A stretch of DNA of 62,049 nucleotides. It comes from Candidatus Collinsella stercoripullorum (GTDB taxonomy: Bacteria > Actinomycetota > Coriobacteriia > Coriobacteriales > Coriobacteriaceae). The stretch lies in the NCBI GenBank assembly GCA_019117005.1, contig DXAO01000032.1:1-62049 (forward strand), given 5' to 3'. Positions 1 to 8,295 of the stretch are shown here, piece after piece. Within the stretch, counting starts at the first letter, position 1; each line of letters opens with the position of its first letter. The translations under genes and the position numbers were made by a program. Below the pieces are notes generated by a model, which saw nothing but the letters and a program-made list of their open reading frames with translations, made no database searches and had not been told where the DNA came from.

Positions 1-779
1 ACCTCGACCTCGACCTCCTGGCCGACCTTGACGACCTCGGAGGGGTGGTTGACGTGGTTCCAGGAGAGCTCGGAGATGTGGATCAGGCCGTCGATGCCGC
101 CGAGGTCCACGAAGGCGCCGAAGTCCACGATGGAGGAGACGGTGCCCTTGAGGCGCATACCGGCCTTGAGCTTGGACAGGATCTCGGTACGCTCGGCCTT
201 GCGGGACTCCTCGAGCACCACGCGGCGGGACAGCACGACGTTGTTGCGGTTGCGGTCCATCTCGATGACGCGGGCCTCGATGCGGGTGTGCAGGTAGGAG
301 CTGAGGTCCTTGACGCGACGGAGGTCGACGAGGGAGGCGGGCAGGAAGCCGCGCAGGCCGATGTCGAGGATCAGGCCGCCCTTGACGACCTCGATGACCT
401 CGCCCTCGACGTTCTCGCCGGAGTTGAACTTCTCCTCGATGCGGTTCCAGGCGCGCTCGTACTCAGCGCGCTTCTTGGAGAGCACCAGACGGCCGTCCTT
501 GTCCTCCTTCTGAAGGACGAGGGCCTCGATGGAATCGCCCAGGGAGACGATGTCTGCAGGGTTGGCATCCTTGCGGATGGAGAGCTCGCGGACGGGGATG
601 ACGCCCTCGGACTTGAAGCCGATGTCCACGAGGACCTCGTCGTGCTCGATCTTCACGACGGTGCCGTTGACCAGATCCCCCTCGTCGAAATCGGTGATCG
701 TGCCGTCGATGAGGCTGTTCATCTCCTCCTCATTGACGTCATCGAGGGAGAAAATGGACGAGTTCTGAATCTCACTCAA
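1..779 (-). CDS. rpsA: 30S ribosomal protein S1, N-terminal part (cut by the left edge)
   Basis: Ribosomal protein S1 binds mRNA on the 30S subunit and helps start translation. The visible 259 codons hold an acidic N-terminus, a complete S1 domain at about residues 25-95 (GTVVKIEHDEVLVDIGFKS), a second near 110-180 (GEVIEVVKGGLILDIGLRGF) and the start of a third (GTVSSIVDFGAFVDLGGIDG, LIHISELSW). The C-terminal part is off the window. The start is taken as TTG at 779: the reading is LSEIQNSSIFSLDDVNEE, and AAAGGGG lies about six bases upstream. No in-frame ATG comes earlier than the one after NEEE, about 20 codons downstream. Confidence in the family is very high; the TTG start is an inference. 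Confidence 0.95.
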   Translation of the reverse strand, partial: MSEIQNSSIFSLDDVNEEEMNSLIDGTITDFDEGDLVNGTVVKIEHDEVLVDIGFKSEGVIPVRELSIRKDANPADIVSLGDSIEALVLQKEDKDGRLVLSKKRAEYERAWNRIEEKFNSGENVEGEVIEVVKGGLILDIGLRGFLPASLVDLRRVKDLSSYLHTRIEARVIEMDRNRNNVVLSRRVVLEESRKAERTEILSKLKAGMRLKGTVSSIVDFGAFVDLGGIDGLIHISELSWNHVNHPSEVVKVGQEVEVE

Positions 780-930
780 AGGTGGACCCCTTTCGAACTA
801 CGGGGCCCCGATTGCTAGGACCTGCAGATTGCACGCCGTTCGGGCGGGGCCCGGGCGCCGTGCGCACCGTTTGGAACTTCTCGGGAGCCGACAGATACGT
901 ATGTGGTTGCTTCTGCAGCCACGTTTGCCT

Positions 931-959
931 AGATTACGAGGAATCGGATGGATTTTCAA
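931..959 (-). promoter_or_regulatory. Probable rpsA promoter
   Basis: On the minus strand TTGAAA (954-959) and TAATCT (931-936) are separated by exactly 17 bases, a good housekeeping sigma-factor promoter. The predicted RNA starts near 924 and has a leader of about 145 bases to the TTG start. Its first bases can fold into a hairpin (903-922, GTGGCTGC/GCAACCAC around AGAA). The rest of the 780-1159 gap holds no convincing gene, apart from a repeat pair at 1069-1119. Confidence 0.6.
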
Positions 960-1068
960 GGTCGAGACGTGAATTTTACGTAAGCGGTACGAAAAGGAAC
1001 CTCCGTCCGCGCGCCCGCGCGCCGTCTGCTCGCGCGCGGAGTGGGTACAAGGCATGTCGTCCCGATTA

Positions 1069-1119
1069 TGACAGGTAGGACAGCCCCCGTGCCATGATAC
1101 GGCCCCCGTGTCATGATAG
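1069..1119. repeat. Dispersed intergenic repeat, family B, paired copy
   Basis: The unit TGACAGGTAGGACAGCCCCC followed by GTGCCATGATAC (1069-1100) is followed by a second partial copy GGCCCCCGTGTCATGATAG (1101-1119). Closely related units occur at 43001-43072, and a shorter form at 50533-50586, always between genes and always doubled. Confidence 0.55.
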
Positions 1120-1159
1120 GTGGGGGGACCCGGGCGTTCGGACGGAAGGGAGGCGCCCC

Positions 1160-1930
1160 GTGCTCAAAGCCGTCGTGTTCGACATGGACGACACCCTGCT
1201 CGGCATCAACCTCAGCGCGTTCATCGCCGTCCTGGCGCGCGACGAGTCCTCCCTGCTGGCCCAGATCGGGCGCCGCAACCCGCTCTCCATGTTCGCCGCC
1301 TACACCGCGGCGATGCTCGACCTGAACCGCGCCGACCGCGACAACGAGTGCACCAACCGCGCGCTGTTCGACGCCGCGATCGAGCGGAGGGGCGGCGTGG
1401 TGCTCTCCGACCCCGTCATCGCCGACGCGCTCGCCTTCTACGAGCGCGAGGTCCTCCCCGACCGCAACGACGCCATCATCGGCGCCAGGCCCATGGAGGG
1501 GGCGCAGCGCGCCCTGGAGGCCGTGCTCGACCGCGGGCTGCGCATCGCCCTGCTCACCAACCCGAGCTTCGGGGCCGCGTGCATCGAGTGCCGCATGGGC
1601 TGGGCGGGCATCCTCGACGCGCCCTTCGAGCTCGTCACCACCATGGAGAACACGCGCCGCGTGAAGCCGAGCGCCGACTACTACCGCGACGCGCTCGACG
1701 TGCTCGGCCTCGCCCCCGAGGAGGCCCTCATGGTCGGCAACGACCCCAAGCGCGACTTCCCCTCCCCCGATATCGGGCTGCAGACCGCCTACGTGGGACG
1801 CGGCACCCCGGTGCGCGCGACCTGGTGCGGGCGCATGGCGGACTTCGCCCGCAGCCTGGACGAGATCTGCGAGCGCCATGCCGAGCGCCAGGAGCGGCGG
1901 CTGCTCGAGCTCGTGCAGGACGTGGGCTGA
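1160..1930 (+). CDS. HAD-family hydrolase (phosphoglycolate-phosphatase-like)
   Basis: A 256-aa haloacid-dehalogenase-superfamily protein, predicted to be a cytoplasmic phosphatase of unknown substrate. Motif I is DMDDT at residues 8-12, with the nucleophile Asp8 and acid Asp10. Motif II is LLTNP near residue 130, the motif III lysine lies in RRVKPS, and motif IV is GNDPKRD. An alpha-helical cap lies between motifs I and II. The start is GTG at 1160 because GGAAGGGAGG sits eight bases upstream and the catalytic strand begins directly after it. The upstream in-frame ATG at 1094 has no ribosome site and would add residues from a repeat. It is transcribed away from rpsA and convergent with the next gene. 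Confidence 0.85.
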   Translation: MLKAVVFDMDDTLLGINLSAFIAVLARDESSLLAQIGRRNPLSMFAAYTAAMLDLNRADRDNECTNRALFDAAIERRGGVVLSDPVIADALAFYEREVLPDRNDAIIGARPMEGAQRALEAVLDRGLRIALLTNPSFGAACIECRMGWAGILDAPFELVTTMENTRRVKPSADYYRDALDVLGLAPEEALMVGNDPKRDFPSPDIGLQTAYVGRGTPVRATWCGRMADFARSLDEICERHAERQERRLLELVQDVG

Positions 1931-2033
1931 GCGGCGGTACGCGGGCCCGCGGCCCTGCGGCGGCGGGCAGAAGGGCGACGGGACGGTCCGGGGCGCGGCG
2001 GGGAGCCGGCGCGGCACACGGGCCGACGGCGCG

Positions 2034-3353
2034 CTACACCCTCGTCTTGCCGATCATGATGTTCAGGATCTCCACGTCGGTCGGCTTCATGCCCACGCGG
2101 CCCACATAGCCCATCGAGGCGATGGTCTTCTCGACCGTCTCCTGGATCAGGCCCTCGCCCGCGCGGAACCCGCGGCCTGCCATGGCCATCTCGTGGCCGA
2201 GGATCGCCGCGTCCACCGCGGCGGAGATCTTGGCGGCGCAGCTCGGCTTGGCGCCGTCGCAGACGATGCCGCCCACGTTGCCGAGGGTGTTGACGATGGT
2301 GGCGCCCACCTGCTCGGGCGTGCCGCCGGCCAGCCAGGTGATCGCGGCCCCGGCGCCGCAGGCGGCGCACACCACCCCGCAGAAGGCGGACAGCGCGCCG
2401 ATATAGCCCTTGACGTGCGCGGCGACCAAGTCGGAAAGGGCGACCGCGCGCACCAGGCGCTCGCGGTCGGCCCCGAGCCCCTCGGCGTACTCCATGACGG
2501 GCAGGCAGGCGGTGATACCCTGGTTGCCCGACCCGCAGACGATGACGACCGGCAGGGCGCAGCCGCTCATGCGCGCATCCGAGCCGGCGGCGGCGCGGGC
2601 GCGGGCACGGCAGGGGGCGTCGTGCTCGCGGGACTCCATGAGCGTGCGGCCCACCTCCGCGCCCCATGCGTGGGCGAGCCCCTCGCGGGAGATGGCGTCG
2701 TTGAGCTCGATCTGCCGTTCGAGCGCCGCGCGCGCGGGCTCGATGTCGCCGTCCTCGGCGAACCCGATGATCGCGTCGATGGTGAGCAGCTCGTAGGCGG
2801 GGTTCGGCTCGTCGGCGTGCAGCGCCGGGTCCTGCTCGCGCGCCCCCTCGAGCACCGCGTCGTCGAGCGCACGGTACACCACGTCGGTGTGGTGCTCGGC
2901 GATGACGACCTCCGCCACATGGCCGGCCGCGTGCGCGCGCACCTTGATGTACAGGTTGGGGACGCCCTCGACGAGGGAGACCGCGCAGAAGGCGGGGTCG
3001 GACAGAAGCGCGCGGGTGCGCTCGATATCCGGTTCGGTCACGGACTCCAGGACCTCGAGCGCGCTGCCGGAGTCGCCCCCCACCGCCCCCAGGGTCGCCG
3101 CGGCCTCGATGCCGTGCATGCCCCCCGAGTTGGGGACGGTCACGCTCTTCACGTTCTTGATGATGTTGCCCGAGCAGCCCACCTCGAGCGACTCCGGCTC
3201 CGCGCCGAGGGTGGCGCGGGCGAGCGCCGCGGCGTACGCGACGGCGATGGGCTCCGTGCATCCGAGCGCGCAGACGAGCTCCTCGTTCAGCACCTCGCAG
3301 AAGGCCCGGTCGCGGACATCGGTGCAGAACGGCGCGGCGTGCGAAGCTGGCAT
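2034..3353 (-). CDS. L-cysteine desulfidase / L-serine dehydratase alpha-like iron-sulfur protein (UPF0597, CyuA-like)
   Basis: A 439-aa protein of the UPF0597/CdsB family (CyuA, formerly YhaM), which holds an oxygen-labile [4Fe-4S] cluster and breaks down L-cysteine to pyruvate, ammonia and sulfide; some relatives act on serine. Family hallmarks are ALGCTEPIA (Cys32), GCSGNIIKNVKSVTVPN, the glycine-rich CGSGNQGI, and VCDGAKPSC near residues 365-372, whose cysteines are expected cluster ligands. Length matches the family (about 430). Start: ATG at 3353, with GAGGAG six bases upstream; the longer in-frame extension lies in low-complexity sequence. It probably forms its own transcription unit, since a strong hairpin separates it from argH. 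The exact amino-acid substrate is not settled by sequence. Confidence 0.85.
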   Translation of the reverse strand: MPASHAAPFCTDVRDRAFCEVLNEELVCALGCTEPIAVAYAAALARATLGAEPESLEVGCSGNIIKNVKSVTVPNSGGMHGIEAAATLGAVGGDSGSALEVLESVTEPDIERTRALLSDPAFCAVSLVEGVPNLYIKVRAHAAGHVAEVVIAEHHTDVVYRALDDAVLEGAREQDPALHADEPNPAYELLTIDAIIGFAEDGDIEPARAALERQIELNDAISREGLAHAWGAEVGRTLMESREHDAPCRARARAAAGSDARMSGCALPVVIVCGSGNQGITACLPVMEYAEGLGADRERLVRAVALSDLVAAHVKGYIGALSAFCGVVCAACGAGAAITWLAGGTPEQVGATIVNTLGNVGGIVCDGAKPSCAAKISAAVDAAILGHEMAMAGRGFRAGEGLIQETVEKTIASMGYVGRVGMKPTDVEILNIMIGKTRV

Positions 3354-3564
3354 GGCGGCTCCTCGGTGTTCGAGCTGATACATTCCGAGCACCATTGTAT
3401 TCATTTCGGGGGCGCGGCGGGAGCGGGACCGGGCGGACGGCACCGGCGGCCCGACCTTCGGACGGGGCGCGGCGCCGATCGCGCGGCGTCCCGGGCGGAC
3501 AGCGACGGCGACGCGGTCCCGCGCATGTGAAGCGAGCCGGACGTCCCCGTCCCGCGCACGGGAA

Positions 3565-3597
3565 GCGGCCCGGCCCCGCGCAGGGGGACCGGGCCGC
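3565..3597 (-). terminator. Hairpin terminator after argH
   Basis: GCGGCCCGG (3565-3573) pairs with CCGGGCCGC (3589-3597), and inner CCCC/GGGG extends the stem. It lies 31 bases past the argH stop. There is no clear U-run, so it may need Rho or act as an RNA-stabilising stem. Confidence 0.55.
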
Positions 3598-3628
3598 ATC
3601 GGGCTCCGTCATATGCGGCGAGGCGCCC

Positions 3629-5068
3629 CTACAGCACCGAGCGGGTGCCCTCGCCCATCTCCACGACGGGCGACAGCCCGGCGAGGGCGTCGCCGTCCGC
3701 GGCGATGCCCGCCTCGACCAGGGACATCTGCTCAGCGACCGCCGTGGGCGCCGTGCCGCCGCGCGTCGTGCGCGCCGCGACGATGGCGTCGAGGTCGAAC
3801 GCCCCGACCACGTCGTCGCCGAACAGGTCGCTCGCCGCATGGAACGTCTCGATCGGGAGCTCGGAGATGTCGCAGCCCGCCTGCTCGGCCTCGAGCACGA
3901 GATGCCCCACCACGGCGTGCGCCTCGCGGAACGGCATGCCGCGCTTGGCGAGGTAGTCGGCGACATCGGTGGCGGCGAGATGGCCCTTGTGCATCACCTG
4001 GCGCATGCGCCCGGCGTTCACCGTCCACGTCGACACCATGCCGCGCATGACGGCGAGGCACCGCTCGAGGGTCTCCGCCGCATCGAGCGCGCCGGCCTTG
4101 TCCTCCTGGAGGTCCTTGTTGTAGGCGAGCGGCAGGCCCTTGCACGTCACGAGCAGCTGGACCAAGTCGCCCACCACGCGGCCGGTCTTCCCGCGGATGA
4201 GCTCGGCGAAGTCGGGGTTCTTCTTCTGCGGCATGATCGAGGACCCCGTGGAGTACGCGTCCGACAGCGTGATGAAGCCGAACTCCTGGCTGCTCCACAG
4301 CACGATCTCCTCGGACAGGCGGGAGAGGTGGACGGCCATGACGGAGCAGGCGTACTCGAGGTCGAGCAGGAAGTCGCGGTCAGAGACGGCGTCGAGCGAG
4401 TTCTCGATCACCCGCGAGAACCCGAGGGCGTCCGCGGTCATCTGCCGGTCGAGCGGGTAGGTCGTGCCGGCGAGCGCCGCGGCGCCGAGCGGCGAGGCGT
4501 CCGCGGCGTCGAACGCGGCCCGCAGGCGGGTGAAGTCGCGCGCGAGCATCCAGGCGTAGGCGAGCAGGTGGTGCGAGAACAGGACGGGCTGGGCGTGCTG
4601 CAGGTGCGTCATGCCCGGCAGGATCGCATCCCCCGCGTCCCGCGCGGCGGACACGAGCGCGCGCCTCAGCGCGAGGTTGCCCTCCATGAGGCCGCGGGCG
4701 AGCGCCTTGGCCGCCAGGCGCGTGTCGGTCGCCACCTGGTCGTTGCGGGAGCGGCCGGTGTGCAGCCTGCCGCCGGCCGGACCGATGCGGCGGGTGAGCT
4801 CGCCCTCGACCGCCATGTGGATGTCCTCGTCGTTGATATCGAAGCCGAAGCGGCCCGCGTCGATATCGGCCTGGATGCCGTCGAGCCCCGCGCTGATCGC
4901 GTCGGCGTCCCGCGCATCGATGATGCCCTGGGCGGCGAGCATGGCCGCATGGGCCTTCGAGCCGGCGATATCCTGACGGTACAGGTGCCGGTCGATCGGC
5001 AGCGACGCTCCGAACTCCTGGGTCGCCTCGGCCACGTTCTCCTCGAAGCGGCCTCCCCACAGCGCCAT
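3629..5068 (-). CDS. argH: Argininosuccinate lyase
   Basis: ArgH splits argininosuccinate into arginine and fumarate, the last step of arginine synthesis. The 479-aa protein has the fumarase/aspartase-superfamily signature GSSIMPQKKNPD at residues 275-286 with the catalytic serine loop, the HTGRSRNDQ substrate motif (103-111), and MTHLQHAQP near 153 with the catalytic histidine. Length is normal (about 460-480). The ATG at 5068 follows the stop codon of the upstream 77-aa gene with no gap, and GGAGG lies inside the end of that gene, so translation is probably coupled. Order on the minus strand is argG, 77-aa gene, argH. Confidence 0.97.
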   Translation of the reverse strand: MALWGGRFEENVAEATQEFGASLPIDRHLYRQDIAGSKAHAAMLAAQGIIDARDADAISAGLDGIQADIDAGRFGFDINDEDIHMAVEGELTRRIGPAGGRLHTGRSRNDQVATDTRLAAKALARGLMEGNLALRRALVSAARDAGDAILPGMTHLQHAQPVLFSHHLLAYAWMLARDFTRLRAAFDAADASPLGAAALAGTTYPLDRQMTADALGFSRVIENSLDAVSDRDFLLDLEYACSVMAVHLSRLSEEIVLWSSQEFGFITLSDAYSTGSSIMPQKKNPDFAELIRGKTGRVVGDLVQLLVTCKGLPLAYNKDLQEDKAGALDAAETLERCLAVMRGMVSTWTVNAGRMRQVMHKGHLAATDVADYLAKRGMPFREAHAVVGHLVLEAEQAGCDISELPIETFHAASDLFGDDVVGAFDLDAIVAARTTRGGTAPTAVAEQMSLVEAGIAADGDALAGLSPVVEMGEGTRSVL

Positions 5069-5302
5069 CTAGCAGGCCTCCTGAGCCATGAAGAGACGGA
5101 CGGCGGTCCGCGGGCCCTCGATGTGCATCAGCTCGGGAAGGGCGGCCGGCTCGGATGCGGGCTCGGCGGCCCCGTCGTCGAAGAACGCGGCGACGTTGGC
5201 GCGCGGGCCGCGATGGGCGCACCAGTCCTTGAGCGAGGGGGGCGTCGCGAGCACGGCGTCCTCGTTGAGCTCGGGTGCGAGGGATTCCAGGAAGCTGAGC
5301 AT
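5069..5302 (-). CDS. Small hypothetical protein between argG and argH
   Basis: A 77-aa protein of unknown function, not recognised from any family I know. It starts MLSFLESLAPELNED and ends with MHIEGPRTAVRLFMAQEAC; there is no signal peptide or membrane segment. Its middle is rich in Ala, Pro and acidic residues. The ATG at 5302 has AAGGAGAA in front with good spacing; an in-frame extension upstream lacks a ribosome site. It ends with TAG immediately before the argH ATG and contains argH's ribosome-binding site. Possible roles are a translational coupling element, a regulator or a partner of ArgH; none can be chosen from sequence alone. Confidence 0.6.
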   Translation of the reverse strand: MLSFLESLAPELNEDAVLATPPSLKDWCAHRGPRANVAAFFDDGAAEPASEPAALPELMHIEGPRTAVRLFMAQEAC

Positions 5303-5450
5303 GGGTTCTCCTTGTCCGGCGGCGCGAATCGGCCGCCACGGGAAGCCCCGGCGGACCGGGGCTCGGGTGTGCTGAGGATGACGGGCGCACGGCACCGCGG
5401 ACGCGCCGCCGCGTAGATCTCGCGCGAAGCCGCCCGCCGAGTCGCTGGCG

Positions 5451-5491
5451 GACGGCCGGTCGCGCGGCCGGCGGCGCTCAGGCCGGCCGTC
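5451..5491 (-). terminator. GC-rich hairpin after argG
   Basis: GACGGCCGG (5451-5459) is the exact inverse of CCGGCCGTC (5483-5491), and the loop can form a further stem. It sits about 40 bases past the argG stop, within the 231-base gap before the 77-aa gene. There is no U-run, so partial termination or mRNA end protection is more likely than full termination. Confidence 0.4.
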
Positions 5492-5533
5492 CCGGGCGCG
5501 GCGTGCAGATGGGCCGCCCGGGCTCGGCCGTCC

Positions 5534-6766
5534 CTACGCCAGGCCGGCAGCGGCCTCGGACGTGGGGCCCTGCATCTTGGCCCAGGTCTTGAGCGAGAGG
5601 GTCTCGATCTGGATGAAGCCCTCCGCGGCCTTCTCGTCGAAGGTGGTGTCGCGGTCGTAGGTGGCCAGGCCGAAGTCGTACAGCGAGCAGGGGCTCTTGC
5701 GGCCCATGACGGTGCAGTGGCCCTTGAAGAACTTGACGCGCACGGTGCCGGTCACGAACTTCTGGGTCTCGGCCATGAAGGCGTCGAGGGCCTTCTTCAG
5801 CGGGCTGAACCACTGGCCGTTGTAGACGCAGGTGGCCCAGGTCTGCTCGAGGTAGAGCTTCTGGTGCAGCACGTCGCGCTCGAGAGTGAGGTCCTCCAGG
5901 GCCTTGTGGGCGTTGATGAGGGTGAGGGCGGCGGGCACCTCGTAGCACTCGCGGGACTTGAGGCCCACCATGCGGTTCTCCATGAGGTCGAGGCGGCCGT
6001 AGCCGTTGTCGCCCGCGACCTGGTTCAGCTTCGCCACGAGCGCGGCCAGGGGCATCTTCTCGCCGTCGAGTGCGACGGGCTTGCCGCCCTCGAAGTCGAT
6101 GTCGACGTAGGTCGCGGTGTCGGGGGTCTCCTCGGGGTCCTTGGTCATGACCCAGACGTCATGCGGGGGCTCGTTCCAGGGGTCCTCGAGCACGCCGCAC
6201 TCGATCGCGCGGCCCCACAGGTTGTCGTCGATCGAGTAGGGGTTGTCGTTGGCGCCCTCGGGGACGGGCACGCCGTGGGCGTGGGCGTAGGCGACCTCGT
6301 CCGGGCGGCACTTGAGATCCCACTCGCGCACCGGGGCGATGACCTGGAGCGAGGGGTCGAGCGTCAGGATGGAGGCCTCGAAGCGGACCTGGTCGTTGCC
6401 CTTGCCGGTGCAGCCGTGGGCCACGTACGTGGCGTCGTACTGATGGGCGATCTCGACGAGCTTGGCGGCGAGCAGCGGGCGGGAGAGGGCAGAGAGCAGC
6501 GGGTACTTGTTCTCGTACATGGAGTTCGCGGCGATGGCCTTCGTCAGGTACTCGTCGGCGTACTCGTCCTTGAGCTCGAGCACGTGGCAGTCGATGACGC
6601 CCAGGTCGAGCGCCTTCTGCTTCTTCTGCTCGAGACCGTGCAGCTCCTGGCCGACGTTGCCCAGGACGCAGATGACGTCGAGGCCCTTCTCCTCCTGGAG
6701 CCATTTGATGCAGACGGACGTGTCAAGACCACCGGAGTACGCGAGTACGACCTTTTCCTTGCTCAT
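5534..6766 (-). CDS. argG: Argininosuccinate synthase
   Basis: ArgG joins citrulline and aspartate with ATP to make argininosuccinate. The 410-aa protein begins MSKEKVVLAYSGGLDTSVC, which holds the N-type ATP-pyrophosphatase loop SGGLDTS. It also contains YVAHGCTGKGNDQVRFE, the citrulline/aspartate-binding motif. Length fits the family (about 400). ATG at 6766 is preceded by GAAAGGA; the reading frame continues 51 codons further upstream but only through leader RNA. The gene is first in a unit with a 77-aa gene and argH and is preceded by a 410-base leader with an Arg-rich peptide, suggesting attenuation by arginine supply. Confidence 0.97.
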   Translation of the reverse strand: MSKEKVVLAYSGGLDTSVCIKWLQEEKGLDVICVLGNVGQELHGLEQKKQKALDLGVIDCHVLELKDEYADEYLTKAIAANSMYENKYPLLSALSRPLLAAKLVEIAHQYDATYVAHGCTGKGNDQVRFEASILTLDPSLQVIAPVREWDLKCRPDEVAYAHAHGVPVPEGANDNPYSIDDNLWGRAIECGVLEDPWNEPPHDVWVMTKDPEETPDTATYVDIDFEGGKPVALDGEKMPLAALVAKLNQVAGDNGYGRLDLMENRMVGLKSRECYEVPAALTLINAHKALEDLTLERDVLHQKLYLEQTWATCVYNGQWFSPLKKALDAFMAETQKFVTGTVRVKFFKGHCTVMGRKSPCSLYDFGLATYDRDTTFDEKAAEGFIQIETLSLKTWAKMQGPTSEAAAGLA

Positions 6767-6872
6767 GGGAGTTCCTTTCAAACGGTGTGTGGATGGAACC
6801 GGATGAGCCCGTCTCTGCAGTGCCTGCGCTGCGCATACGCGAAATCGAGTTGTGTTTCTAGAATGACCCCCT

Positions 6873-6980
6873 GCGGAGCGCGCATGACGCTTCCGCCTGC
6901 GGAGGTGAACCCGACGCACCTATCGACGAACCCCGCTGGGGCCTCTTGCCCCAAGCGAACGGAGACGACTCGGTTTATCG
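6873..6980 (-). promoter_or_regulatory. Candidate attenuator structures in the argG leader
   Basis: Directly after the leader-peptide stop the RNA can form several competing stems. GACGAC at the last Arg codons pairs with GTCGTC a few bases past the stop. GGGGC/GCCCC competes with CCCC/GGGG a little further on. GCGGA (6892-6896 on the plus strand) can pair either with TCCGC just upstream (6899-6903) or with TCCGC downstream (6873-6877). Mutually exclusive stems after a peptide with a codon run are the layout of transcription attenuators. No U-run is visible, so the switch may work through Rho or translation. Confidence 0.45.
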
Positions 6981-7076
6981 TCGTCGGGAGATAGCGCGCT
7001 GGCGTCGGATGCAGGTGTCGGCGGCAGTCTGGCCGGGAAGGATGGCGATCGCCGCCATGCCCTCGTATGTAGCCAT
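6975..7076 (-). CDS. Arginine-rich leader peptide of argG (candidate attenuator peptide)
   Basis: A 33-codon reading frame starting at ATG 7076 (or GTG 7088, four codons earlier, which has GGGAGA ahead of it). Its last ten residues, RRQRAISRRR, carry six arginines, and four of these are encoded by CGA, a codon rarely used in this GC-rich genome; the final three codons are CGA CGA CGA followed by TAA. It lies about 100 bases after a predicted promoter and 209 bases before argG, inside a leader otherwise lacking genes. By analogy with His, Trp and Leu leader peptides, ribosome stalling at Arg codons under arginine shortage would choose between the RNA stems that follow. No family match is known to me; this is inferred. 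Confidence 0.6.
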   Translation of the reverse strand: MATYEGMAAIAILPGQTAADTCIRRQRAISRRR

Positions 7077-7184
7077 CTGGTTGCCCACCGTGTGCTCTCC
7101 CGCTTCCGTTGCGTCAGTACGCGCCTTCAGATCCGTGAAGGGCGCCGCCGGACGCGAGCCCTCGGCCGCTTCACGTTGCGCGCT

Positions 7185-7213
7185 ACTATACGCTAAAGCA
7201 AACGCTCGCGAAA
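7185..7213 (-). promoter_or_regulatory. Probable argG promoter
   Basis: On the minus strand TTTCGC (7208-7213) and TATAGT (7185-7190) are 17 bases apart in a locally AT-rich stretch. The predicted start near 7178 gives a 410-base leader that contains the Arg-rich peptide. The -35 element is weak. The remainder of the 6767-7461 gap contains no other supported gene; near 7363-7403 there are two copies of GCCGAGCCCGGGCGG, beyond the end of the next gene. Confidence 0.45.
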
Positions 7214-7461
7214 CCGAAAACCGCGAATTTAAGGAAAAAAGTTTTACCGTTCGCCGTATATCCCGTCCCACCTGCCGATTCGCAACAGACGGGATATGGG
7301 CGACCTGCGGAGGCGGCTGTAACACGCTTGAAACTATATGCACCGATACGGCTTTACGTATGCAGCCGAGCCCGGGCGGGCACCGGCCGAGCCCGGGCGG
7401 CAGGCCGCTCCGCGCGGGACGGGGATGATCGGTTTGTGCGACAAAAAGGTTGCCCGCCGGC

Positions 7462-8295
7462 CTACCGGGCCTTCGCCGCGAGCAGGGCCTCGATTACGCG
7501 GGCGACGCCGCGCTCGTTGTTGGAGGGTGCCATGAAGCGCGCGTGCGCGCGCATGTGCTCCCCGGCGTTGGCGACCACGTAGCTGTGCCCCACGGCCTCG
7601 AGCATCTGGACGTCGTTGTAGGTATCGCCCAGGGCGAGGGCGTCCGCGGTCGAGATGCCCAGGTGGTCGCACAGCCGCTTGATGCCCCGGCCCTTGTCCA
7701 CATGCGGGTTCATGAAGTCGATCCACTCGGGACCGGCCGTGGTGACCGAGAAGCGCCCCGCCCACGCGTCGCGATAGGTCCGGGCGAACACCTCCTCGGA
7801 GTCGCCCTCGGGGAAGTACACCGTGTACTTGTTGACGTCCGCATCGAGCGAATCGAGGTCGTCGAGGTAGGTGATCTCGGTGAAGAAGCGGCGGAAGAAG
7901 GCGTCGTGCACGCGGTCGCAGGTGCGCAGGTAGCCCGATTCGATACCGCAGACCACCGGGCATCCGCGCCCGTCGGCAAGCGTGAAGTCGATGAGCTCGT
8001 GATAGGTGGCCACGTCGATGAGGTCCTTGAACACGAGCTCGCCGGCGCACCAGATGGCGGCCCCGTTGTCGGACAGCAGGGCCATGCGGTCGACGTAGTC
8101 GCCGAACATCGCGCGCAGGGTGTACAGGGGCCGCCCGCTCGCCGCGCAGAACGTCACGCCCGCGTCCGCGAGCGCCTCGATGAGCTCGGGCATGTTCGAC
8201 GGCATGCTGCCGTCGTCCGCCAGCAGCGTGCAATCCATGTCGCTCGCCACGAGCTTCACGGACGCCAGCCCGGCATCTGCCTCGAATCCCTGCAT
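7462..8295 (-). CDS. Cof-type HAD hydrolase
   Basis: A 277-aa member of the Cof (IIB) subfamily of HAD phosphatases, which act on sugar phosphates, flavin mononucleotide and similar small molecules. Motif I is VASDMDCTLL at about residues 17-26, motif II is CAASGRPL, the motif III lysine lies in NPHVDKGRGIKRL, and motif IV is ALGDTYNDVQML. The alpha/beta cap sits between motifs II and III as expected. ATG at 8295 has GAGGAGGCGCGC ahead of it. It lies between the arginine leader and polA and shows no functional link to either. The substrate is unknown. Confidence 0.88.
   Translation of the reverse strand: MQGFEADAGLASVKLVASDMDCTLLADDGSMPSNMPELIEALADAGVTFCAASGRPLYTLRAMFGDYVDRMALLSDNGAAIWCAGELVFKDLIDVATYHELIDFTLADGRGCPVVCGIESGYLRTCDRVHDAFFRRFFTEITYLDDLDSLDADVNKYTVYFPEGDSEEVFARTYRDAWAGRFSVTTAGPEWIDFMNPHVDKGRGIKRLCDHLGISTADALALGDTYNDVQMLEAVGHSYVVANAGEHMRAHARFMAPSNNERGVARVIEALLAAKAR

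Noticed and set aside
798..1055. 85-codon minus-strand frame upstream of rpsA
   Set aside because: It covers the rpsA promoter and leader, and has no ribosome site.
6767..7180. T-box or tRNA gene upstream of argG
   Set aside because: No T-box sequence (AGGGTGG-type), no specifier arm and no cloverleaf were found; the Arg-rich peptide explains the leader better.
6946..7428. 160-codon plus-strand frame in the argG leader
   Set aside because: No ribosome site, codon use unlike the neighbours, and it covers promoter and leader signals of the other strand.
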